The notes under the pieces are model-generated. The model saw only the letters and a list, made by a program, of their open reading frames with translations. It searched no databases and was not told the origin of the DNA. Made by a program: the position numbers and the translations under genes. A stretch of DNA of 19,456 nucleotides from 66-474 sp036759545 (GTDB taxonomy: Bacteria > Pseudomonadota > Gammaproteobacteria > Xanthomonadales > Rhodanobacteraceae): NCBI GenBank assembly GCA_036759545.1, contig DAIOUL010000048.1, positions 1-19,456 on the forward strand, in the 5' to 3' direction. This document shows positions 1-5,438 of the stretch, in pieces; position 1 is the stretch's first letter, and the number at the start of each line of letters is the position of its first letter.

Positions 1-186
1 CTGCAGGCGATCGAATCGGAAGCCGACCGCATGCTGCTCGACTCGTACCGCAATCTCTACACCGCCGGCGGCGATCCGATCCGCGTGATGGCAGCCAAGG
101 ACCTGTTCGAATTGCTGGAGAAGGCGATCGACCGCTGCCGCGACGTGGGCAACGTCATCTATTCGATCGTGTTGAAGAACTCATGA
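1..186 (+). CDS. DUF47 / PhoU-like protein, C-terminal part (phosphate transport accessory)
   Basis: The window opens inside a plus-strand reading frame whose last 61 residues are visible. They end in TGA at 184-186. The visible part is helical and charged, with segments such as SEADRMLLDSYRNLY and LFELLEKAIDRCRDVGNVIY, as expected for the last helices of the DUF47/TIGR00153 PhoU-like family. These proteins are usually encoded directly upstream of a PiT phosphate transporter and are thought to regulate or assist it in the cytoplasm. The next gene here is pit, which supports the call. The N-terminal part lies outside the window, so length and start cannot be judged. Confidence 0.8.
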   Translation: MQAIESEADRMLLDSYRNLYTAGGDPIRVMAAKDLFELLEKAIDRCRDVGNVIYSIVLKNS

Positions 187-190
187 GAGC

Positions 191-294
191 GGGAACAGGG
201 AACAGGGAACAGGGAACGTTGCCCCGCATCCGTTTGGAGCATTCGCGAGGGCCCCTGCTTTCCCGTTCCCCGTTTCCCGTTTCCCGTTCCCCGC
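191..294. repeat. Inverted arrays of a heptamer between DUF47 and pit
   Basis: Bases 191-218 hold four tandem copies of GGGAACA (the last GGGAACG). Bases 260-294 hold about five tandem 7-base units of TTCCCGT or TCCCCGT. The two arrays are roughly reverse complements and are separated by about 41 bases, so RNA or single-stranded DNA could form an imperfect G/C-rich stem. The right array ends 7 to 8 bases before the pit start codon and leaves no recognisable Shine-Dalgarno site. My impression from other xanthomonad intergenic DNA is that such heptamers recur, but I cannot verify that here. Confidence 0.75.
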
Positions 295-301
295 TTTCGA
301 C

Positions 302-1426
302 ATGACCCTCGGCCTGCTCGTCGCCACGATCGTGATCGCGTTGGTGTTCACCTACATCAACGGCTTCCACGACACTGCCAATTCGATCGCCACGGTGGTG
401 GCGACGAAGGTGCTGAGTCCCGGCAAGGCGGTGCTGCTGGCGGCGGTAACCAACCTGATCGGCGCGCTGATCGGCACGGCGGTGGCCAAGACGATCGCCG
501 CGGGCTTGATCGACACGGGCGTGGTCAACATCGGCGCCGAACTGCTGATCTGCGCGCTGCTGGGCGCGACGATCTGGAACCTGATCACCTGGTGGGTGGG
601 ATTGCCGTCGTCGTCATCACACGCGCTGATCGGCGGCCTGTGCGGCGCGGCAGTCGCGGCGACCGACGGCAATTTCAGCGCCATCATCTGGAGCCAGGGC
701 GGCGCACACTGGTGGCAGGGCAAGGGCATCATTCCGAAGGTGATCGTGCCGATGGTGACCTCGCCGGTCGTTGGCTTTCTGCTCGGTATCCTGGTGATGG
801 GCGCGCTGTTCGCATTGTTCGGCTTCTTCGCCGACCAGCGCGGCCGGTTGCGGCGGCTGGGGCGCACGCCGTTCGTCAACGCGTTCTTCGGCAAGGCGCA
901 GTTGTTTTCGGCCGCCGCGATGGGCGTGTCGCACGGCATGAACGACGCGCAGAAAACCATGGGCATCATTGCGCTGGCGCTGGCCGGCGCCACCGCCGCA
1001 CACACGCTGGATGCGCTGCCCGGTTGGCTGTCGTTCCTGAAGATTCCGGGCACCGCGGAATCGTTCCCGATTCCGATCTGGGTGAAGGTGTTGTGCGCAT
1101 TGGTGATGGCGGCGGGGACTGCTGGCGGCGGCTGGCGCATCATCAAGACGCTCGGCCACAAGATGGTGAAGCTGCATCCGATCAACGGATTCGCCGCGGA
1201 AACTTCTTCCGCCGCGGTGATCATCACCGCTTCGTTCTACGGATTCCCCGTTTCGACCACGCACAACGTCTCGGCCGCGATCATGGGGGTGGGTGCAGCC
1301 AAACGTTTCAATGCGGTGCGCTGGACGGTGGTGGAGCGCATGGTGTGGTCGTGGCTGCTGACCCTGCCGGTCAGCGCGCTGGTGGCGTGGACGCTGGTGC
1401 GGCTGGTGAAGATGTTTACCTCGTAG
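302..1426 (+). CDS. pit: PiT-family inorganic phosphate transporter
   Basis: This 374-residue inner-membrane protein belongs to the PiT family of low-affinity phosphate carriers, which import phosphate (often as a metal-phosphate complex) with protons or cations. Both halves of the family signature are present: NGFHDTANSIATVVATK at residues 20-36, and GVSHGMNDAQKTMGI near residues 208-222. About ten hydrophobic segments surround them. The length is shorter than E. coli PitA (499 residues) but normal for bacterial PiT proteins paired with DUF47. The start ATG directly precedes the first membrane segment. No Shine-Dalgarno sequence is visible, because the preceding bases belong to the heptamer array. 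The stop TAG lies inside a GTAGGAGC palindrome. The gene follows DUF47 in the same direction and probably forms an operon with it. Confidence 0.95.
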   Translation: MTLGLLVATIVIALVFTYINGFHDTANSIATVVATKVLSPGKAVLLAAVTNLIGALIGTAVAKTIAAGLIDTGVVNIGAELLICALLGATIWNLITWWVGLPSSSSHALIGGLCGAAVAATDGNFSAIIWSQGGAHWWQGKGIIPKVIVPMVTSPVVGFLLGILVMGALFALFGFFADQRGRLRRLGRTPFVNAFFGKAQLFSAAAMGVSHGMNDAQKTMGIIALALAGATAAHTLDALPGWLSFLKIPGTAESFPIPIWVKVLCALVMAAGTAGGGWRIIKTLGHKMVKLHPINGFAAETSSAAVIITASFYGFPVSTTHNVSAAIMGVGAAKRFNAVRWTVVERMVWSWLLTLPVSALVAWTLVRLVKMFTS

Positions 1427-1493
1427 GAGCGCGCCGGCGCGAAGCGCCGTCTTTTGTTCGCGCGACCGTCACTTGCAGGGCAAGCTCCTACGA
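1421..1493. repeat. GTAGGAGC-type palindromic intergenic element (REP-like)
   Basis: The element is bounded by perfect inverted 10-mers: TCGTAGGAGC at 1421-1430 and GCTCCTACGA at 1484-1493. Between them lie G/C-rich inner palindromes such as CGGCGC GAA GCGCCG (1435-1449). GTAGGAGC ends are typical of REP/BIME-like extragenic palindromes in Pseudomonas and Xanthomonadales. Here the left end supplies the TCG TAG that ends pit. The right end, read on the minus strand, supplies the TCG TAG that ends rnt. I see no further copy in the window. Confidence 0.8.
1435..1458 (+). terminator. Probable Rho-independent terminator of pit
   Basis: A 6-bp stem (CGGCGC, loop GAA, GCGCCG, 1435-1449) is followed directly by TCTTTTGTT (1450-1458). 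It lies 9 bases after the pit stop, inside the palindromic element. The T-run is interrupted, so efficiency is uncertain. On the minus strand it could serve rnt only weakly, because no U-run follows in that direction. Confidence 0.6.
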
Positions 1494-2156
1494 AAGCCCC
1501 ACTCGCTCCTTTTCGCAGTCCTCCAGCCGCTTCCAGCGGTTGACGATCGCGCAGAACAATTCCGCCGTGCGTTCGGCGTCGTACACCGCCGAATGCGCCT
1601 CGGCCGGATTCCATTCGTAACCGGCGGCCTGCATCGCGCGCGACAGCACGGTCTGCCCATAGGCTAAGCCCGCGAGCGTCGCGGTATCGAAGCACGAAAA
1701 TGGATGAAACGGATTGCGCTTGTACGCGGTGCGCCGCACCGCGGCATTCAGGAACGCGAGATCGAACGCGGCGTTGTGTCCCACCAGGATCGCGCGCTGA
1801 CAATTGGTGGCTTTCAGTGCCGCGCGCACGGGCTTGAACACGTGCTCCAGCGCTTCGCGCTCGGGCAGCGCGGCCCGGAATGGATGATCGGGATCGATGC
1901 CGGTGATCTCGAGCGACTTCGGTTCGATGTTGGCGCCGGGAAATGCCTGCACGTGCGTGGAGACATAAGGCTCCGGATGCACCAGGCCGTCGGCTTCCAT
2001 GCGGATGCAGACCACCGCGATTTCCAGCAGCGCATCGCGTTCCGGATCGAAGCCACCGGTTTCCACGTCCATCACCACCGGCAGGAAACCGCGGAAGCGC
2101 GCGGCCATACGCGTGGCGGTCCGGTCTTCCGCGACGCCGATCGGCATGTTCTCCAT
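1488..2156 (-). CDS. rnt: Ribonuclease T (DEDDh 3'-5' exonuclease)
   Basis: RNase T trims 3' ends of tRNA and other stable RNAs in the cytoplasm. The 222-residue protein is close to the E. coli length (215). It has the DEDDh exonuclease signature in order: DVETGGFD near residue 30 (ExoI Asp and Glu), GHNAAFDLAFLN near residue 125 (ExoII Asp), and HSAVYDAERTAELF near residue 190 (ExoIII His and Asp five residues apart). The N-terminal RFRGFLPVV matches the position of the RFRGFYPVV stretch of E. coli RNase T. An alternative ATG lies three codons downstream, and neither start has a clear Shine-Dalgarno site. It is the last gene of the minus-strand run, 20 bases after nth. Its final Ser codon and TAG come from the palindromic element shared with pit. 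Confidence 0.95.
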   Translation of the reverse strand: MENMPIGVAEDRTATRMAARFRGFLPVVMDVETGGFDPERDALLEIAVVCIRMEADGLVHPEPYVSTHVQAFPGANIEPKSLEITGIDPDHPFRAALPEREALEHVFKPVRAALKATNCQRAILVGHNAAFDLAFLNAAVRRTAYKRNPFHPFSCFDTATLAGLAYGQTVLSRAMQAAGYEWNPAEAHSAVYDAERTAELFCAIVNRWKRLEDCEKERVGLS

Positions 2157-2176
2157 CGGGCGAGTTTATCAGCGCG

Positions 2177-2836
2177 TCAGCGCCTGCCCGCTTCGAGCTC
2201 GGCCGGCGTCGTTTTGTGCTTGTACGCGCACAGATCGCGGATGGGACACTGCGGGCACTTCGGTTTGCGCGCGACGCAGACGTAACGGCCGTGCAGGATC
2301 AACCAGTGGTGCGCACCAAGCCTGAATTCCTCCGGCACCACGCGCAGCAGTTTGTCTTCCACTTCGCGCACGTTCTTGCCGGGCGCGAGCCCGGTGCGGT
2401 TGCAGACCCGGAAGATATGCGTGTCCACCGCGATCGTGGGTTCGCCGAACACGGTATTGAGGATCACGTTGGCGGTCTTGCGGCCCACGCCCGGCAAGGC
2501 TTCCAGCGCCTCGCGCGTGCGCGGCACCTCGCCGCTGTGTTGCTCGATCAGCATGCGGCACATCGCGATGATGTTCCTCGCCTTGGCGTTGTACAGCCCG
2601 ATCGTGGCGATGTATTTCTTCAGGCCGCGCTCGCCGAGCTTCAATATCTTCTGAGGCGTGTTCGCCACCGGAAACAACTTCGACGTCGCCTTGTTGACGC
2701 CGGCATCGGTCGCCTGCGCGGACAGGATCACCGACACCAGCAGTTCGAACGGCGTGTGGTATTTCAGTTCGGTGGTGGGATCGGGATCGAGTTCGCGCAG
2801 ACGGCGGAACAGCTCGGCGACATCGGCGCGCTTCAT
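2177..2836 (-). CDS. nth: Endonuclease III (DNA glycosylase/AP lyase)
   Basis: This base-excision-repair enzyme removes oxidised pyrimidines and nicks abasic sites. At 219 residues it is near E. coli Nth (211). The helix-hairpin-helix LPGVGRKTANVI is followed by VDTHIFRVCNRTGL, which holds the catalytic Asp; the catalytic Lys lies in the HhH (GRKTA). The four-cysteine [4Fe-4S] loop near the C-terminus (C-x6-C-x2-C-x5-C, around CVARKPKCPQCPIRDLC) is intact. The frame stays open upstream to 3121, but that extension is low-complexity and unlike the family. The ATG at 2834-2836 overlaps the stop of the preceding small gene as ATGA, which suggests translational coupling. In many gammaproteobacteria nth is the last gene of the rnf/rsx operon; here it still follows rnfB, with two genes in between. 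Confidence 0.96.
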   Translation of the reverse strand: MKRADVAELFRRLRELDPDPTTELKYHTPFELLVSVILSAQATDAGVNKATSKLFPVANTPQKILKLGERGLKKYIATIGLYNAKARNIIAMCRMLIEQHSGEVPRTREALEALPGVGRKTANVILNTVFGEPTIAVDTHIFRVCNRTGLAPGKNVREVEDKLLRVVPEEFRLGAHHWLILHGRYVCVARKPKCPQCPIRDLCAYKHKTTPAELEAGRR

Positions 2837-3174
2837 CGTTTCTCCCGCTCGCGCTCGGTCTTCATCCGCGCTTCGCGCCGCGCGCGGCCGCGCGCGATCG
2901 CCGCCAGCACTTCGGCTTTGTCGAGCGTTTGTGCCGCCGGTGCATCCGACATGGCCGGCGCCCCCGATTCGCGCCGGACTTCGAGTTCGATGCGTTCGCG
3001 TTGCAGCCGTGCCTCGCGTGCAGAAAAGCGTGCGCGCCAGAAAGCTGCTTCGATGCGCCTCCGCGGCGGCAGGTGTGCTTGTGCGCGCCGCATACGGCGC
3101 CGCAGCATCGCCGCCGCGCAACGCACCACCAGCGCGTGACCGAAGTTTCGCAACCCGTCAATGAGGCGTCCCAT
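2833..3174 (-). CDS. Small basic protein of unknown function, between phosphoesterase and nth
   Basis: I do not recognise this 113-residue protein (118 if it starts at a GTG at 3189). It is very rich in Arg, Ala and Glu, probably helical, and has one weakly hydrophobic N-terminal segment. Support is positional. Its stop overlaps the nth start as ATGA, its start overlaps the end of the phosphoesterase gene by 17 to 32 bases, and it fills what would otherwise be a 320-base hole in a compact operon. No Shine-Dalgarno site is visible. The C-terminal part (DKAEVLAAIARGRARREAR) resembles the KAAVEAAIARAKARK-type tail repeats of RnfC and the Arg/Ala/Glu-rich extension of some RnfB proteins. It might therefore be a detached Rnf tail; this is inference from appearance only. 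Confidence 0.6.
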   Translation of the reverse strand: MGRLIDGLRNFGHALVVRCAAAMLRRRMRRAQAHLPPRRRIEAAFWRARFSAREARLQRERIELEVRRESGAPAMSDAPAAQTLDKAEVLAAIARGRARREARMKTEREREKR

Positions 3175-4207
3175 GTACGGATTCTGCACGCGCCGGGCGC
3201 CGCAATTCCAGCAAATCGATCGTGGGCGGACAGTTCAGCCGCACCGGCGTGCCGGTAACGCCCACGCCGGGGGTTACGAACAGCTTGCCGAGCCGCGCGT
3301 CGTACAAACCGTTGATGTAGATTTCGTCGCGATCGGCCTTGAAAGTCATCGCGGTGATCCACGGCAGCGCGACTTGGCCTCCGTGTGTGTGCCCGGCCAT
3401 TGCCAGCAGAAAATCCACGCCGCGCAATTCGCGCAAGCTGTGCGGCTGATGCATCAGGACCAGCAGAGGTTTGTCGTGCGGCAGAGCGCGCAGAAAAGCG
3501 GTGTTGTCCAGTGCGGTCCAGTAGTCGTACAAACCGGCCAGACGGACTTCCGGGAAATCCAGCACGCGGTGCTCGATGAAAACCACGGGCGAGCCCGCTA
3601 GCGCCGCATGGATCCTGTCTTCCAGCGGCGGCCCGGGCAGTTGCACATCGTGATTGCCCAGCACCGAATACATCGTCTGATGCAGGTTCTTCAGCGGCGC
3701 CAGTGCAGCGGCGAGATCGCGCGGCGGATCGTAGGTGAGGTCGCCGGCGAACAGCACGAGGTCCGGATGCAGCGCGTTCAATTTGTCCACCATTTGTTGC
3801 AGCTTGTCGCTGCGCGTGAACAGGCCGACATGGATGTCGGATACCAGCGCGATGTTCAGATCGATCGGCGCGGGAATGACCGTGGTGCGCACCACCAGCA
3901 GCCCGGGTTCGACGAAACGCGCATACACCGCCGCAAGCGAGAGCAGCAACACCAGCCCCGCGCCGGTCGCACGACGGTAGTAGTGCCGGTGCGCGCGGTT
4001 GATCAGGATCAGCGCGGCTTCGGCGATCAGCGGAAACAGCAGCCACGAGCCGTGCAACATCGCGAGCTGCAGGAACGCTTTCCAGCGGTTCTGCGGTTCG
4101 ATGATGAAGTCCGATAACTCCAGCGCCGGCCACAGCGCGCAGAATAGGCCCAATGCGATCAGCCACAGCGCCAGGCGCACGTACCAGCGCGAGAGCCAGT
4201 TGCTCAT
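3158..4207 (-). CDS. Membrane-anchored metallophosphoesterase (YkuE/YaeI-like)
   Basis: This 349-residue protein has about three hydrophobic segments in its first 105 residues (near 10-28, 48-70 and 82-98), followed by a calcineurin-like phosphoesterase domain. All metal-ligand motifs are present: SDIHVG (D124, H126), GDLTYD (D156), GNHD (N185, H186), a His in LMHQPH (H253), and GHTHGGQ (H273, H275). Relatives with this layout (YkuE, YaeI) act on membrane-associated or lipid pyrophosphates such as UDP-diacylglucosamine, but the substrate here cannot be read from the sequence. The ATG overlaps the rnfB stop codon as ATGA, so translation is probably coupled to rnfB. The 3' end overlaps the next small gene. 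The catalytic domain is intact, with no sign of decay. Confidence 0.9.
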   Translation of the reverse strand: MSNWLSRWYVRLALWLIALGLFCALWPALELSDFIIEPQNRWKAFLQLAMLHGSWLLFPLIAEAALILINRAHRHYYRRATGAGLVLLLSLAAVYARFVEPGLLVVRTTVIPAPIDLNIALVSDIHVGLFTRSDKLQQMVDKLNALHPDLVLFAGDLTYDPPRDLAAALAPLKNLHQTMYSVLGNHDVQLPGPPLEDRIHAALAGSPVVFIEHRVLDFPEVRLAGLYDYWTALDNTAFLRALPHDKPLLVLMHQPHSLRELRGVDFLLAMAGHTHGGQVALPWITAMTFKADRDEIYINGLYDARLGKLFVTPGVGVTGTPVRLNCPPTIDLLELRRPARAESVHGTPH

Positions 4208-4740
4208 GCGGCGTGCGACAAGGGTGGCTGCGCGACATCGCGAGCATCAAGCTGCGCCGGAACCATGTCGATGCAATCGACCGGACAGGGCGGGATGCAC
4301 AGCTCGCAGCCGGTGCACAGTTGCGGGATCACCGTGTGCATCAGCTTGGCCGCGCCGACGATCGCATCCACCGGGCAGGCCTGTATGCACTTGGTGCAGC
4401 CGATGCAAACGTCTTCCTCGATGATCGCGACGCGCGGCGGAGTTTCGGCACCGCATTCGGGATCGAGCGGTCGCACAGGTTGTCCGGTCAGTGCGGCCAA
4501 GGCGCGGATGCCTGCCGTGCCGCCGGGCGGGCAGCGATTGATCGGCGCCTCGCCACGCGCGATCGCCTCCGCGTACGACCTGCATGTGGGAAAACCGCAA
4601 CGCGTGCATTGTGTCTGCGGCAGCAGCGCATCGATGTGCTCGGCGGACGGCCGCGACTCCGGCCTCCGGACCGCGGCGCACAGCACCACGACGAGTGCGA
4701 GCAGGGCGGCGAGCAAAACGGCGGAGAGCGTGATCAGCAT
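4204..4740 (-). CDS. rnfB: RnfB/RsxB-type iron-sulfur electron transfer protein (orphan)
   Basis: The 178-residue protein starts with one transmembrane helix (residues 2-24). A C-x2-C-x4-C-x16-C cluster domain follows (C45, C48, C53, C70), then two ferredoxin-type [4Fe-4S] motifs, CIGCTKCIQACPVDAI (112-127) and CTGCELCIPPCP (142-153). This is the RnfB/RsxB order. In the full Rnf complex RnfB passes electrons between ferredoxin/NADH and membrane subunits, and the Rsx form reduces SoxR. No other rnf gene is visible; downstream genes are a phosphoesterase, a small protein, nth and rnt. An RnfB without its complex must have another partner or be served by genes elsewhere. A TACAAT hexamer ends 6 bases before the ATG, suggesting a near-leaderless transcript. 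Confidence 0.92.
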   Translation of the reverse strand: MLITLSAVLLAALLALVVVLCAAVRRPESRPSAEHIDALLPQTQCTRCGFPTCRSYAEAIARGEAPINRCPPGGTAGIRALAALTGQPVRPLDPECGAETPPRVAIIEEDVCIGCTKCIQACPVDAIVGAAKLMHTVIPQLCTGCELCIPPCPVDCIDMVPAQLDARDVAQPPLSHAA

Positions 4741-4746
4741 TCCCCG

Positions 4747-4752
4747 ATTGTA
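4747..4752 (-). promoter_or_regulatory. Candidate -10 hexamer for rnfB, leaderless geometry
   Basis: On the minus strand TACAAT (5 of 6 matches to TATAAT) ends 6 bases before the rnfB ATG. That would place the transcription start at or next to the A of ATG. No good -35 hexamer is visible at the expected distance, and a GGGGA run directly before the ATG is too close to serve as a normal Shine-Dalgarno site. Confidence 0.4.
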
Positions 4753-4815
4753 AGCGGCACGTCGACGGGCGGGATTGCGCGTTCGGCACGGCGGTGTTTA
4801 GATCGGGTTTGTTTT

Positions 4816-4869
4816 GCGATCGTCCCTGATCGCGAAGATCAAAAAGCAGCCATCCTTGGCTGCACTTTT
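4816..4869 (+). promoter_or_regulatory. Two tandem hairpins in the leader of the cytochrome gene
   Basis: The divergent region 4741-4882 holds two perfect stems on the plus strand. The first is GCGATC, loop GTCCCT, GATCGC (4816-4833). The second is GCAGCCA, loop TCCT, TGGCTGC (4846-4863), extended by AAAAA before and ACTTTT after. The second looks like a small Rho-independent terminator and ends just before the Shine-Dalgarno GAGGAG at 4871-4876. A weak promoter (TTGCGC near 4775 and TGTTTAGAT near 4795-4803) could start transcription at about 4810, so both hairpins would lie in the 5' leader. Attenuation or ribosome-site masking is possible but unproven. Confidence 0.5.
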
Positions 4870-4882
4870 CGAGGAGCGGGTC

Positions 4883-5434
4883 ATGAGCGGTTGGCGCAGT
4901 GTGGGGGCAGGCTTGGGCGTGGCTTGCGCGGCAGCCAGCGTGATCGCCTTCGCCGCACCGCCGCGAGCAGCGGGATCGGGCGCCGAAACCGCGCAGATCA
5001 AGGCGCTGGAGCAGCGCGTGGCGGAACTGGAAAAGCGAACGCAGCCGGAACTCGGCCAGCAGATGCTGATGCTTGAACTGCGCCACGACAGGCTGTGGTG
5101 GGCGGGTGAGGCCGGCAACTGGAATCTCGCCTACTACATGGCGGGCGAAATGAGCGAAGCGATCCAGGGCATCGTCGAGACCAACGGCGATGCCGCCGAA
5201 CTGCAGCCGCAGAAACTCTCCGAAGTGATGCCGGCGATGTTGAACGCGCCGCTGAAGAACCTGATGGACGCGATCGGCACGCACGACAAGGCGAAATTCG
5301 CCAAGGCCTACGACGATCTCTCCGCCGCGTGCACAGGGTGTCATCGCGTCGCCGGCAATCCGATGCTCATTATCGGACGGCCGAAAACGCCGATGCTGGA
5401 CGATCTGCAATACGCGCCGACTGCGCAGAAATAA
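4883..5434 (+). CDS. Exported mono-heme c-type cytochrome
   Basis: This 183-residue protein begins with an export signal (hydrophobic residues about 5-29, ending near AFAAPPRAA). A short coiled-coil stretch follows (IKALEQRVAELEKR, about 39-52), then a helical domain with LRHDRLWWAGEAGNWNLAYY. A single heme-binding CTGCH lies at 150-154. A C-terminal CxxCH after helices resembles cytochrome c'/c556-like folds, so it is expected to carry heme c in the periplasm. Its redox partner is unknown. I chose the ATG at 4883 because GAGGAG lies 6 bases upstream and the signal peptide follows at once. The frame stays open to a TTG at 4814, but that would read through two hairpins. Only 4 bases separate it from the following MFS gene, implying co-expression. 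Confidence 0.85.
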   Translation: MSGWRSVGAGLGVACAAASVIAFAAPPRAAGSGAETAQIKALEQRVAELEKRTQPELGQQMLMLELRHDRLWWAGEAGNWNLAYYMAGEMSEAIQGIVETNGDAAELQPQKLSEVMPAMLNAPLKNLMDAIGTHDKAKFAKAYDDLSAACTGCHRVAGNPMLIIGRPKTPMLDDLQYAPTAQK

Positions 5435-5438
5435 GCCG

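Noticed and set aside
191..294. CRISPR-like array
   Set aside because: The repeats are 7-base tandem units without spacers, and no cas gene is present.
352..1227. A 291-codon minus-strand open frame opposite pit
   Set aside because: It lies fully antisense to a complete PiT transporter and shows no domain.
2837..3121. A 95-residue N-terminal extension of Nth
   Set aside because: The extension is low complexity and overlaps the small gene; the ATGA start at 2836 gives the normal Nth N-terminus and length.
2862..4250. A 462-codon minus-strand open frame across the phosphoesterase gene
   Set aside because: It is the shadow of the phosphoesterase and small-protein genes in another frame. Its product is Arg/Ala/Gly-rich and repetitive in composition, with no domain, while the overlapping frame has all catalytic motifs.
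4814..4882. A TTG-initiated 23-residue extension of the cytochrome
   Set aside because: It runs through two hairpins and would bury the signal peptide; GAGGAG before the ATG at 4883 decides the start.
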